From the NCBI GenBank assembly GCA_023078685.1, contig JALGAS010000005.1:2542001-2606000 (forward strand): 64,000 nt of DNA, read 5' to 3'. The notes beneath the pieces are model-generated. The model worked only from the letters and a program-made list of their open reading frames with translations, was not told the origin of the DNA and did no database searches. The position numbers and the translations under genes are program-made. The DNA comes from Neopestalotiopsis rosae (lineage: Eukaryota; Ascomycota; Sordariomycetes; Amphisphaeriales; Sporocadaceae). Positions 23,898 to 35,106 of this stretch are shown piece after piece (within the stretch, counting starts at the first letter, position 1; every line of letters begins with the position of its first letter).

Positions 23898-26300
23898 ATG
23901 AACTTGCAGCATCAGTTGCCATCTGCGCCATTGGCCAGGTTATTACTATCAATCCGCCGGAGAATAGCCAAACGCCGTGGTCACTTTACGAATACCCCAT
24001 CTTCATACGAGACTGCTCATTCTTCGATTGAGTCATGCGTTTCACTTCTTAAGAAATGGCTTGAGCAATGCGATATACATCATGACGATAGGTGCAAAAT
24101 TACACCGATAGCCGAACGGCCCCTATGGCAAATACCGGACTGGGTGATCGATGCCAAGGAAGGTTGCATCGTTCCAGGTCACTCAGTTCAGCGATATGCT
24201 GCGCTCAGTTACGTTTGGGACTTGCCCTCGCAGCAGAGCAGCCAAAGAACGTCGGAGAGGCTAATGCTCCGAAATGACAACATTGACGCCTTTCAGAAGC
24301 CTGGATTTCTGTCCGCTGGTGGGAGGACGGAGCTTCCAGTGGCCGTAAGAGATTCGCTGGATCTGATTCTTCAAACTGGCATACGATATCTTTGGGTTGA
24401 TTGTCTGTGCATCGTCCAGCACGCAGAAACAACGAGAAGCAGGGTCGAAGCCATGAAGGAAATCTACTCTGGAGCGTGCGTTACCGTCGTTGCAGCCACA
24501 ACCAGGGGAGAACTGTTTGCCCCGAGAACTTGTAGTGCAGACGGAGAGGAAGCAGGCGGCGCACTTCCACAGCAAACACGCCATGAGTCCAAGATGAACA
24601 AGCGAAGTCTTTATGACTCGCTCCTTGCAACTCACTGGGCCTCACGTGGCTGGACGTTCCAGGAGCAGCTGCTCTCTAAACGATCTATCAACTTTCTTGA
24701 AGACACCATATTCTGGGACTGTGAATGTTCCGTATGGTGGCCTAGTTCAAAAGAGATCGCAGGAGACGACAAGGAGAAGCCTGGACCCAAACGAATCAAA
24801 AATTCCCCCACAGAACGTTACTTTGCATCCAGATATCCTCACCTACTGTGCAGCGACTTCAATCAGAGCGACTGCGACGAAACAGTACAGCAGTACACAA
24901 TGCTGTCACGTGCACTCGAGACTCCCTCCATTCCCAACTTCAGACTCTATTGGGAACTTATATGCCGGTATAACCACCGCAGCTTGACATATCCTCAAGA
25001 TGCGCTTGCTGCTTTCTCTGGAGTGCTCAGATTAGCGACTCAAGGATCCTTAAATGGTTTTGTCTGTGGACTTCCTGTGCTCTTCCTTGATGCCGCACTT
25101 ACCTGGCAACCGCTGCGGAAAGCAAAGAGGAGAGTCGCGACGGACACGGGCAGAAATATTGCACCAGCAGCACCACTGCCGTCCTGGTCTTGGGTCGGTT
25201 GGCAATGTCTTATCGACCCAGAAAGCATGATCAGTGGCCTCGATTATGAAGTGGATCAAGTCGTAGAAGGCAAATTAGTCCTGCCTGAGTCGTCTTGGAA
25301 AATCACAAAGCTGGTGGACTGGTACGCTTTATCAGACAAGGACCAGTCCCCCGGAACATTATTGAAAGAACATCAACTGATGAATTCTTATAAAGAGTTC
25401 CAGAACAACCCGTACGCTAACGACTTGCCAGAAGGTTGGTCTCGCAAGCCGGTTTCCGAATTCGTTTCCGCCCGTGCGGTAGCCAAATGGAAAACCCTAT
25501 CATTTGTGACCCGTCAAAGGATTCCAGAACCCGAATCCCGGCCCGTTCAATGTTTTTTCAACAATAGCCAGGAAGATACCCTGTACTACTATCCTTTTCC
25601 CTCAATCAATAGCGCCTCAGTGGCCACCTCAAATGTGAGCAATGCAGCCTTCTTATCCTGCACAACAACGGTGGCGGAATTCAAGGTCCGAAGGATACTT
25701 ATCTACGGATATACTGAGAGAATGCCTGGCTTTGCACTTTCTATAAGTTCCGTTGCCTACCCTATAACGGAGACATCCATCTACAAAGACATGAAAACAG
25801 CTGAAGAAGACAAGACAGCAACCATAAAGTTTAACTCAATAATCACACTCGAGGATGGCGATGGGAGGTGGGCCGGGTTGCTAAGAGTCATGGACGATGA
25901 TACGGCTATCAAGAGTGGGGATATGATTCAGCTGATCGCCATATCAAAGGGCAGAGCTGATCGCCGTGAAGTCTCAAGAACTTACGAAGCCTCCATCGAC
26001 AGTCATGGCCGTTGGAGAGACAGCCGTGGTGACCATCTTGTCTTTACATCTGTCAACAGCCAGCAGACATCTGTGAAGACCACAGCTTCAGATTCCAGCC
26101 CGGATCTGGAGCCGCTGAGTCCTCCCAAAGATATTGCATATGACTTGGAAGATGAGTGGGAAGATGAGACATATCCCTTTTACAATGTTCTCTGGGTAGA
26201 GACCAAAGACGGTGTCATGTATAGGAAAGCAGCGGGAAGAATCTCGGAGGATATCTGGGGGAAAATGTGCGGTGCGCCACAGAGGATAGTACTTGGGTGA
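23898..26300 (+). CDS. HET-domain protein (heterokaryon incompatibility family)
   Basis: A single-exon gene of 800 aa. The HET domain spans about residues 95-290. Its three hallmark blocks are YAALSYVWD (100-108), a LWVDCLCIVQ block (165-174) that follows a conserved RDSLDLI helix, and GWTFQEQLLSKR (251-262). The last part, about 500 aa, has no recognisable repeat (no WD40, ANK or NACHT seen). HET proteins can trigger cell death on contact between incompatible strains, but most family members are untested, so a role in self/non-self recognition is an inference. The gene lies between a T31 tract and an AT-rich segment, and no partner gene is adjacent. Start ATG 23898; an upstream exon cannot be ruled out. 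Confidence 0.9.
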   Translation: MNLQHQLPSAPLARLLLSIRRRIAKRRGHFTNTPSSYETAHSSIESCVSLLKKWLEQCDIHHDDRCKITPIAERPLWQIPDWVIDAKEGCIVPGHSVQRYAALSYVWDLPSQQSSQRTSERLMLRNDNIDAFQKPGFLSAGGRTELPVAVRDSLDLILQTGIRYLWVDCLCIVQHAETTRSRVEAMKEIYSGACVTVVAATTRGELFAPRTCSADGEEAGGALPQQTRHESKMNKRSLYDSLLATHWASRGWTFQEQLLSKRSINFLEDTIFWDCECSVWWPSSKEIAGDDKEKPGPKRIKNSPTERYFASRYPHLLCSDFNQSDCDETVQQYTMLSRALETPSIPNFRLYWELICRYNHRSLTYPQDALAAFSGVLRLATQGSLNGFVCGLPVLFLDAALTWQPLRKAKRRVATDTGRNIAPAAPLPSWSWVGWQCLIDPESMISGLDYEVDQVVEGKLVLPESSWKITKLVDWYALSDKDQSPGTLLKEHQLMNSYKEFQNNPYANDLPEGWSRKPVSEFVSARAVAKWKTLSFVTRQRIPEPESRPVQCFFNNSQEDTLYYYPFPSINSASVATSNVSNAAFLSCTTTVAEFKVRRILIYGYTERMPGFALSISSVAYPITETSIYKDMKTAEEDKTATIKFNSIITLEDGDGRWAGLLRVMDDDTAIKSGDMIQLIAISKGRADRREVSRTYEASIDSHGRWRDSRGDHLVFTSVNSQQTSVKTTASDSSPDLEPLSPPKDIAYDLEDEWEDETYPFYNVLWVETKDGVMYRKAAGRISEDIWGKMCGAPQRIVLG

Positions 26301-27242
26301 AGTACCAAGCAGAGAACGGATTCACACGATCAATTCATGGGGGACAGAATTGGAAATGCTGATTTTGGCAATATTGCCATGTGTGCAAGTATCTGAGCTG
26401 ATTGATCCACAGTACCAGAGTTGAAGTAATCAAGGTCTGTAAGCAACTTGTCTTCGTGTCACTGTACTGGCCAAATACTAGTTTTGGTGATAAAGGGAAA
26501 CTTCATCAATTTCGGCAAACACGCCAGGGAGATCAACTTCTCTTGGATTCGGACTTTGGGGCAACTCCACTCTGTTTGAGTCTACGATATTGATCCCGAG
26601 GCCCCCAGATAGCTTCAGGCGACTACGGGGAGATGGACCTTGCTGGAGCATAGTGATAATTGTGTGGGCAAAGAACTCGGCGATTCCATTGCGAATTACA
26701 TGCTGGGAACATATTGCTAGTAACGCCAATGTACAGAGTACTTCCCTTGCAAAGGAGGCATGGTGATGCATCTCATGGCACTTTCAATAAGCGTCATAAT
26801 CAGATACTTATTTGGCAGAATGGTTTTTTCAGTCCCCTCCAACTTTGACTTTCTTTTGTCTTTGTTTACTATTGGCAGACATTTCTTTGATACCACTTTT
26901 GGGCCATCTCTTATACTACTAGGAGAAATAGCTATACTTACCAAGCAGAACTTTTCGTACTACCAAGAATAAGAGTACGCGGAGAATAAAAATAATATAA
27001 CCAAAAAAAAAAAAAAAGTATTTGAAAACCCCTTTCGATGAAGCTATTTGCTCTTTTTCTTTTTTTTTTTCTTTTAGATAAGTTTGTTGAAAATATAGAA
27101 ATACTATAAAGGGAATAAAGGGAAAGAAAAATATAGATTCTATTATATCCGTGCGCAGACTTCTGCTTGGTTATTATAGTAAAGGATACACAAAGAATAA
27201 GGCTGGTATGCAATATACTGTTATTGACAAAAAAGAAAATCA
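26301..27242. other. Intergenic, AT-rich right half
   Basis: 3' flanks of two convergent genes. 26800-27240 is conspicuously AT-rich, with an A15 run (27003-27017) and T-rich tracts near 27055-27075. No gene or transposon ends recognised. Confidence 0.55.
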
Positions 27243-27953
27243 CTAGTGTCCACTTTCCTTGCGTGAGCTGTCCCAACGATTGAGACGAAGCGATACCTTG
27301 TTGTATACTGCAACGGTGGTATCGCAGAGTCTTCCGAGCTCCTTGGCCGCAATGAAGATGTCTTCGACCTGCGAAAACCGCTCAACCTGCTCGTTCTTCC
27401 TTCGGAGATCCGCAACAATGTGGTTCGCTGTCGAAAACATGGGTGTATCCTTGGGTTCGAAAATCTCCCAAACATTTTCTTGTACACACGCCGCCCGCGC
27501 AAGAATCTGCAAAATCTGCTTGTCCATACCAGCGCCGTATCGACTTTTGAGGGTCCCGCAGACGTGCTTGAGCTCCCCGATGGGTACGTAGAGGTAACAA
27601 AGAGTGGCCCACGACATGCAAATCTCGTCCCAGTCGTCCTTGAGCACGCTGCGTCGGCGGTCGGCGAGGCGCTCAAAGAGGGACTCGGCGAGCTTTCGTG
27701 CTGTGGCCGCGTCCACGTTCTTCATTACCTCGTCCTTACTCAACGCGGCCAGGAGTCTGATTGTACCTACCGGCGTCGCCGTCTGGCAGTCGGGGCACTT
27801 TTTCGTCTTCATCTCTAGCGGTATACCAGATACCACCGAGTTGAGGCGGCTGTTCATGGACTCATGCTTGCAGACGTAGGATGTGGTGGTCTTGGACTTG
27901 CCGCCGGCGCGAATCGACCGCGTGGAGGCATTTGAGCTGGATCTAGAGAGCAT
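27243..27953 (-). CDS. Hypothetical protein with Cys/His pairs
   Basis: A single exon of 236 aa when started at ATG 27953. The ORF is open upstream to 28112, but the upstream part looks like leader sequence. The N-terminal 20 residues are Ser/Arg-rich. C28-x-H30 and C53-x-x-C56 could together bind one zinc ion. The rest is predicted helical and charged (KDEVMKNVDAATARKLAESL and onwards), without transmembrane segments. I do not recognise the family. The frame is convincingly coding because of its length and balanced composition. It is convergent with the HET gene. Confidence 0.65.
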   Translation of the reverse strand: MLSRSSSNASTRSIRAGGKSKTTTSYVCKHESMNSRLNSVVSGIPLEMKTKKCPDCQTATPVGTIRLLAALSKDEVMKNVDAATARKLAESLFERLADRRRSVLKDDWDEICMSWATLCYLYVPIGELKHVCGTLKSRYGAGMDKQILQILARAACVQENVWEIFEPKDTPMFSTANHIVADLRRKNEQVERFSQVEDIFIAAKELGRLCDTTVAVYNKVSLRLNRWDSSRKESGH

Positions 27954-28386
27954 GTTGGGGGAAAAGTGTGATTCTGCGTGCAGGTTTTCTTGGGCCAGTT
28001 GGTGTTGTGTATGACTGAATACTGAAAGTCTTACCTGGGTTTTCTGTTTGATTATTGTCCAGTTCCTGAAGATATTCCATGAAAGTCGACGTAGCGACCC
28101 ATGTTGACACATCTTATACCCCTACCACCAAAGAACAAGAACTATTGTCTCTGACTGGGACAAGAGCCGAACTAGCGCAACAAAGAATCTTGAGATCAAA
28201 ATCTGCATTGTCATTTGGAGATTGGGGCTGCTTTGTCTCTGACAAGACCTCGACAACTCCATCAAAGCCTATTGATGACACAATTTTTCTCTTAGCAATC
28301 GCAACCATAATCTTTCGATTGCATGACAACATGCTACTCTGAGTTCTGCTGATCCAGTCACGCCTCAATAGACTACACTTCGACGC
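27954..28386. other. Short intergenic region
   Basis: Promoter of the hypothetical gene and 3' flank of the cupin gene. Nothing else seen. Confidence 0.5.
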
Positions 28387-28956
28387 TCACGATCGTCGGC
28401 TCGGAGGAACCATGGGCTTCTCCCCGAGGTCCTCGCCAAACTCCTTGCCGCCGACGTACAGCGGCTTGATGTCCTGGAGCACAAACATCATGCGCGCCCA
28501 CTCGGTCTCGGACGTGTTGACCCACTGGTGCTGCGTCGCGCGCTGGACCGCCACGTCGCCGCGCTTCATGAGGTGGCGCTCCCCCGAGTCGAGCACCATC
28601 TCCACGCTGCCCTCGAGCACGATGCCGTAGTCGAGGCTCTGCGTGCGGTGCATATCACATTTGAACCCCGGCGCAAAGTCGACGCAGCGCAGCACCGAGC
28701 CGTTGGGGTTCACCAGACCCAGGGTGCCCCCCTCCAGGGTCTCTTTATGCTGGGCAATGTCCCGGTCCTGGTTCAGGTCCGGCGGCGTCTGGGACGTCGT
28801 GTACACGACGCTGAAGCCCATGTCGCCGTCGGCGTACCGCTTCCAGTTGAAGTCCTGGTGCTCGGCCACGACGGCCTTGCCCTCGTCGTTGTGGCCCGTG
28901 TAGAACTGGTGCAGCTGGGGCAGCTTGGATACTGGTCCTTGAGGGGTGCCGTTCAT
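28387..28956 (-). CDS. Cupin-domain protein, 189 aa
   Basis: A single exon. The cupin barrel is shown by the FAPGFKCDMHRT strand (about 94-105), the following YGIVLEGSVEMVLDSG strand-turn (110-125), GDVAVQRATQHQWVN (133-147) and a terminal hydrophobic strand. H103 and H143 could be metal ligands, but the full HxH...E set is not present, so an enzymatic role is uncertain. Similar small fungal cupins are found both in catabolic loci and in secondary metabolite clusters; here no biosynthetic neighbours are seen. No signal peptide. Confidence 0.85.
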   Translation of the reverse strand: MNGTPQGPVSKLPQLHQFYTGHNDEGKAVVAEHQDFNWKRYADGDMGFSVVYTTSQTPPDLNQDRDIAQHKETLEGGTLGLVNPNGSVLRCVDFAPGFKCDMHRTQSLDYGIVLEGSVEMVLDSGERHLMKRGDVAVQRATQHQWVNTSETEWARMMFVLQDIKPLYVGGKEFGEDLGEKPMVPPSRRS

Positions 28957-29573
28957 GATGTTGACTTTGAGGAAGTGAAAATATATAGTATCAGGTTTTG
29001 AGGAAGTAGAATATGATGTATCAGATTATAGTAGCAGACTAGTGTTTTTTTAGTGAACCCAAGTGACTGACTGGTAATTCAGGGCAGTCGAAAGATTGTA
29101 TTTGATATGAGAAGCTTTTGGAGATTACTTGGATTACCCCACACCTCACCGCCGAGTATCGCTCGTTGTCTTCAGGATCATCGTTTCACATCGCATATAC
29201 ATTTGGCGAATGGGGTAATGCTGCTGAGCCGCCATGCATTGTTAGCGCTGCTGTGAGACTCCGGAAGGTTCGGAGAGCATGCCACAATCAAGGGATTCGC
29301 GGCACCCGCGTGCTTGTTCAGGTTGCCTTGCACATTTTGTCTTTTAGAGTATGACGAGAAGGTATCTGCAGGTGTAGAATCAGAATTATAATCCTATTAT
29401 TGGAGTATTAATCATTAAATCTCCTAGATGTACTTGGTGTTTAAGAATTGCCCAGCTTGGAATAATAATTTTCGCCGATTATACTGTGGCCGTCTTGAGT
29501 GAGACCGCGGCACACGTACATGATGTACAGTAACTGCCGATCAAGGGCTGACATCTTGCCTAGATATCATTGC
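28957..29573. other. Intergenic, 0.6 kb
   Basis: Promoter of the cupin gene and 3' flank of the two-TM gene. No other feature seen. Confidence 0.5.
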
Positions 29574-30233
29574 CTACGAGGAAAAGACGGAGCCGCCCTC
29601 GTCCAAGCGCTTGGCCTCCTGTCTCAAGTAGTCGGCCTTGAACTTTCTGTACGCCGTCTCGATTCTCTTCTTCCTCGCCGGGTCACTGGCAATGGTCCGG
29701 GCGGCCGACCAGGTGCCCAGCAGGAAGCCCAGCTCGCCAAAGACCATGGTACCACCCAGGCCGAAGAAGATGTACGTCGCCCAATCTCCCAGTCGCGTAG
29801 GCCTGAGGTACGGCGTAATGTCTGGAACAGCTTCTACAGTGAAGGTTTAGCATAGGCGATTGAAGCAAGAGTACTTGAGAATGGCCGCGCCATCATACCT
29901 TGTCTACCACCCGCAAAGACGACGTGTGTAGGCTTCTCGGTGGCCCGGAACGCGTTGAACATGCTCAAGCGAGCCTTTCTCAACCGAAAGGCCGCGTAGA
30001 TGCCCAGTCCCAAGCCCACGAGGGTGCCCATGGTGGCCGGGACGGTGACCTTTCCGGCAGCCTTTTGCAGAACCTCGCGATCCGATGGCTCGAGATCGTG
30101 CTTCATGTGCTCCTCGGCCAGTTTGGCGAGGTCCTCACTATAGCGTCCAGGCTTAGCATTTTGCGCGTCATGAGAAGTCCTCTACAGGCTGGACTTACTG
30201 TTCGGGCGACTTGCGGAAAGCAGCGATAGACAT
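29574..30233 (-). CDS. Small two-pass membrane protein, fungal
   Basis: Three exons, complement of join 29574-29833, 29899-30137 and 30199-30233, 177 aa, all GT-AG with phases closing. The N-terminus is charged and helical. The first hydrophobic segment is at about residues 43-62 (Gly-rich, with GLGLGIYAAF) and the second at about 109-133 (Trp/Phe/Gly-rich). The C-terminus is a basic amphipathic helix (ARKKRIETAYRKFKADYL). This layout is common in small mitochondrial inner membrane or respiratory-assembly proteins, but I do not recognise the family, and the location is an inference. The 35-bp first exon means automated gene callers may miss the start. Confidence 0.75.
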
Positions 30234-30730
30234 ATTTGCTGTGCTTAATTGTTTAGGCCGTTGGAATTAGACGAGATTCTTGTTGTTTCAATGGTCAAGA
30301 AGGAAAAGAGAATGCAATTGTTTACAATCTTGGAGGACGCAAAACCAGAGTATAGCTCCGTGTTTGCTGATGACGTCATGGGCGCGACACGGAGCTATAG
30401 CTGCAAGCTAAGGTACGTAAAACCAAACCGAGGTTTCCGTCTTCATCATTATTACCACAGCATGCGTCAATGTCAAAGCTTCAATTGATATTTTCTGACT
30501 CAGAAGACGGGGCATTCATGTGGTTTTTGGAAGCAGCACAAAGCTTACCTGGAAATATAGTGCATTGCCACGTGGAGTCATGCAGGTAAATTTGCAGCAT
30601 CTACTTGGAAGATTCAGCTCTCTTACATTCGTCTTGCGCTCATCACATGCACAACTCTGACCAAACATGGGCAGGTGAATTACTTTTTTCTTTCTTTATT
30701 GTTGGGTTTGGTAGAGCGAGCGATCTAACA
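30234..30730. other. Intergenic, 0.5 kb
   Basis: Promoter of the two-TM gene and 3' flank of the receptor gene. An inverted near-repeat of CCGTGT/ACACGG and ATAGCT/AGCTAT lies around 30350-30402, which may fold into a hairpin. Confidence 0.4.
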
Positions 30731-32368
30731 TTATTTCCAAGTCGGATTCTTTTTCTTTGGCCGTTCGGCTACGACACTCGACTCGACCTTTCCTTCCTCG
30801 CTCAATGGATCGACTTGTGCCACGACGTAGCTGTCCTTGTAGTGCTCACTCTTGTAAGTCGCCTTGACCTCGTTCAGCTCCAGCGTCTCCCGGCTGTGCT
30901 TTTGCTCCGCGCAAAAGGCACCACACGCCGTGAGCACGCTCCTCGGCCGGCCGGCTTCGGGGTCGTCCAGCGAGTAGAACCGGTGGACCCGCTCGAGCGA
31001 CGAGGCCCGGTCGTTTTCGTCGTCAATATTGGAGAAGCGGTGGTTCCTCTCGATTTTGATCTCCCGCGTGATGAAGATGCGGTCCAGATTGGACGTCAGA
31101 ATGGGCCAGAAGACCGGCACCGAGGCGCAGATGGTGGCCAGGTCGACCTCGCAGCTCGCGAGCAGGATGCTTATGGGACCGTACCATGTCGGGTCAAGGG
31201 TCGGGTAGGTCGCGGCCTTGTGCTCGACAATGGTGTCGACGCGCCAGATGGCCAGGCCGTTGGTCATGGCGCCCATGGTCAGGATGCCCAGGAGACCAAG
31301 TTTCGCTTTGGTATCGGTCCCGGGTTTGAAATATAGATGAATAGGAATGGCGAGTATGATTATATCGAGAAACATATTACTTAACGAGGCGCTGGAATAT
31401 GTCGCGTAGAATTCTTCGGCAGTGGTCGCACCGTATCCGTAGCAGAGTCCTTCCTTGTCGAAACTAAGATCCCAATAGGCCTTGGGAGGAAAACAAGGGA
31501 AGAATGCCATCTATAAACATCAGGTGATGTTAGTATGTTGTTTCAAAGGGTCATGTCTTGAATATGCAAGCCTTCCACGGAACTTGGGTCCCCTTGCCCA
31601 CATCCTGCGAGGGGGCACCTATTCTGAACAGTGATATTGTACTCTGAAGAACTTACAAAACTGTAGGCAGCCCCCCAAAGCCCCGTTATGACCATGATGA
31701 CGATACAAAGGGGCCGTACAGGCTTTTCTGTGAATAGTCGCAGATATTGAAACAGTAAAGCCAGTTTTACCAAGGCGGTTGATAACGCATAAGAAGCATT
31801 AGCGGCATAAAAGAGCTATGAAGCCACAAGTCAGCAAATGTCAGGTGCTTTTTTCGACATATCGTATTTTCATACCACCATATATTGGCTCATTTCCGTG
31901 ATATTGAGTGTTAAAAAGTGCTCTCCCAGTCCAAATTTTGTGGCTATCATGTTATCAGTTGACGACGTTTCTACACCTGCGAGTGGGCAACCATACCGAC
32001 GCATATGCATGTTGTACCAACAGTGCCGGATAACTGATCTCGAGATTAGACAAGAGTTCAACATCAGTGTATTAAAACTTGAAGACACACCAGTGTGAAG
32101 AAAACAAATAAATCATCCCATCCTGGGGACTTGACCAGCCTGAGCCGGCAATAGAGGCGAAAGAAAACACACAGAACTGCAAGACCCTGCACTTTTTTGG
32201 TTAATATTGTGTGTTTCGCATGATGATTTCGAATTTGTATTGTGGGCGTACATGCGAGGCACTCAACGTAGCGATGAGTATATGGGCCTTGTTCCACGCC
32301 GGCGTTGGCTCATTGAGGTTGTTGGATTTGCCCAGCAGGTCGAGCAAGCTGTGCCCAGCTGCCCCCAT
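30731..32368 (-). CDS. Pth11-like integral membrane protein (fungal rhodopsin domain)
   Basis: Five exons: complement of join 30731-31510, 31657-31815, 31876-31976, 32087-32186 and 32252-32368, 418 aa. The fungal rhodopsin-domain family has seven TM segments. Visible family marks are FRLYCRLRL followed by PGWDD after TM1, a FGLGEH motif before TM3, LVKLALLFQYLRLF in TM4, and AYWDLSF with Cys and GYG before TM5. The C-terminal tail is about 120 residues, cytoplasmic and charged. Known Pth11-type receptors sense surface and host cues; the ligand here is unknown. All junctions close in phase, but intron 2 (31977-32086) uses a weak GTCTTC donor, so that boundary is provisional. A G22 tract lies 214 bp upstream of the start. 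Confidence 0.8.
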
Positions 32369-32581
32369 GATTGATGGAATGGTCCTGGGAAGCTGATAAA
32401 AATTTCAGCGCTGCTGCTCGGCCATCACATTTGCTCGCCGGCTTGCGGGGATGACAAAAGAGAGAGATGGAGTCGAAGGGGTGGGCTTGTTACACACACG
32501 CACGTTGAGCGAGGTGTGCAGATTTTATCAACTTCATACATAACAAGGGGAGTCTAGTGACCAGTAGCGTTTGTTTCATGA

Positions 32582-32603
32582 GGGGGGGGGGGGGGGGGGG
32601 GGG
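32582..32603 (+). repeat. Homopolymer G22
   Basis: An uninterrupted run of 22 G upstream of the receptor gene. It could form a G-quadruplex and is prone to sequencing error. Confidence 0.95.
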
Positions 32604-35006
32604 CGGCCTCTTAAATCATTTGGGGCAAAAAGGAAGAATCCCCAGAAACATCAAACTATTCTGACCCAGACGGCAAGTGGGTTTGACCTCAGCAGCCGGT
32701 AGCAACGGCGCTGGTGTGGACTGCCACTTGAGAGCCCTGGATCGAAGTTCGGGTTGATCCCTGGAAGAGGATATCCCCTTGAACGCCAGACTCATTCCCA
32801 AAAACACTCCGGTGTAAAGCCATACCATAGTAGGGTAGATCTCGAGGGCTAGGTTATAATAAGGCCTGGCTTATAATGGTTAAGCCCTGAGGACCTGATC
32901 CATTCTGTACTAGCCAGTAATTAGACTGACGAAACCAGTTGTTCCCGCCCTTGGCGCCAAATCGCCATCGCCCAAGTTGGCCAACTCACTCTGAGGTTGC
33001 ATTTGCCCATGGCAGTCAGTTTGATTTCTTCAGTGACAGTTATCGTTTGCTGAAGATTTGTTCACTCAAGCCAGAATCAGTCGGAGAGGCTCCGATTCGC
33101 AGCAAAGCATAATGTTTATTAAAACACGAGAAACAAGAGATTTTGGCCAGAATTGGCCGGAGATGAATAGGATTACCTTGAACGTGTATGTCGGCGCTAA
33201 TAGTGGCAATCTCCGCGTGATTGACTGCCAAGGGCAATTCATTTTGGCCGGTTTAGGTGCCGTCTTGATACAGTAGAACGAGCAATTGTTTCGTTTTCTA
33301 TGTTTTCACGAAAGCCGTTGGTCCTGGTTCTGTAAGTCGGCTTAGTCAACAAGCTACTGTCTGAACAGTCATATCGCATCATGAACGCCTAGGTCTATTT
33401 TTCTGGTCACTGAAACGACATCGTGCCTATTCTGGAACATCTCGAGAGCACAGTTCTTTGAATGCTCCAAGCACGACTAGAAAGTCTTATTTTCTTTAGT
33501 TGCTTTCCTTCCGGAGAATATGTCCCAGTGAATGCTCGTCAAACATTTCGGCACTTACATATCTGACACGACGAGCTCTAAAGGTGTCATAGGGGGCATT
33601 AATAAGTGCCGCTATTTGGTGTCTTTCGAGTGTTGAGAGAATGACTCGAGTTTTGTGATCTGACTTGCGCAGCCAATATCATGAGGAACATAATTGCCAC
33701 TTATGTTCGAACAACTCTCAAGCTTTGCTCTTCGAGAGGCTGTCTGGGCTCTGTTCCAACTTGACCTAGTGATTGGCAGTATTGTAGCCACTGGGCAGTA
33801 CCGACTAGTCGTCGAAACCTTTGGCATAGCATCACATTCCTTCAATGTTCAGAAAAGATATTGAGGGTTCTGGAAGCTAGGGACATGTTGAATTTCCAGT
33901 AAAGGTAGGGATTTGGGCCTCAAGGATCTAGATTTGGTTGATCGATGGGGTGGATCTTGCACCATCTAGCCAATTGTGGAGATTGGTCTTGATCCATCCC
34001 TTCTCGAAACATTGCCATCGATGCCACAGACCAACAGAGTAATGCTCTATTAATGGAGCACTGCTGTTAAAGAAAGACGCATCAGGTCATTTGAGGCCAA
34101 TTAGGAAATCTAAACACAAGGGGACCTTTGTGGCACTTGGTGGCAGGTCAGCGCAGGTCCATATAACCAGGGCGATATAATCTTGGCGCCCTTTTTAAGT
34201 CTCCGGCACGACAAGTTTCCGATGACCAAACGCTTAGTAACCTTTGCGATGACAGACATGGCAATAGCACCGACACCAGCTGGGCGGAACGGCTCGATTT
34301 AGCTTACAACCTGCGACGACAAACAAAAGAACCGGTCTTGCGCCATCTGGCTTCTACGCTCCACTAGCCTTTTCACACAACGACTGTGTGATGGGATGGA
34401 AGCAGGCTTGGGAGGCAGGAGTTTGAGGGAGGGTAGGCCCTGGATTAGCGTGGCGTTTGACTGTTGATTGGCAGCCGGAACTTTTCCCGAGGCAGTAATA
34501 ACTTGATAATTCCCCAAAGCCCACAGGCCCAGATCGTCGGCTCCGGTCGTACATTGGCTCAGACGTCCTGAAAGGTCCGCGGTGAGATCATGACTCGGAC
34601 GAGAAAGCCTCTGCACACTATAGGTGCTGGATTATATAGGAACAGCAACAAGCATCATCCTTCGTTGAATTCAAAACTTTGCAGATGCTGACACTGATCG
34701 TCTCGTGAAATATGTTCTGTGACATAATATCGGCACTTGTGCAAAGCCTACAGAAACCCATGCGTACATCCCTTTTGCACAAACTACAGTCTTTTCGAGT
34801 TTTCGTAATCCTCCGCGGCTCAATATGACCGGTCCAGGCCAGTGACGGTTTCGACTTTACTTGGGACGAGCTTGAGCTTACGGGCGTTTTACGATACAAA
34901 TTGCTACATGTTCATGCGAGAATGCAGACAAGCTAATTCGATATGGCTGACACGTAAAACTTCAGCTGACCAGAAAAGCTTCAGCTGACCATCAAGGCAA
35001 TATTTC

Positions 35007-35090
35007 GTTCTGTACGGTACCGCATATCATCAATTGAATGGAATATTTCCTGCACTCAAGCGAGTGCTTCATCCCAGAGAGATATTCTCA
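35007..35090 (+). repeat. Diverged direct repeat flanking APH gene, copy A
   Basis: About 80 bp resembling 37037-37119 at roughly 70-75% by eye. Shared words are CGGTACCG, TCATCAAT, GGAATAT, CTCAA and CGAGTGCTT. It sits just beyond the stop codon of the kinase gene. Confidence 0.6.
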
Positions 35091-35106
35091 AAGAGATCTA
35101 GCTGGG

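Larger units (their letters stand above)
32369..35106. other. Intergenic, 2.7 kb
   Basis: No gene recognised. It contains a G22 tract at 32582-32603 and a short tandem repeat (TTCAGCTGACCA at 34961-34972 and again at 34980-34991). Repeat copy A of a second flanking repeat is at about 35007-35090. Confidence 0.5.
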
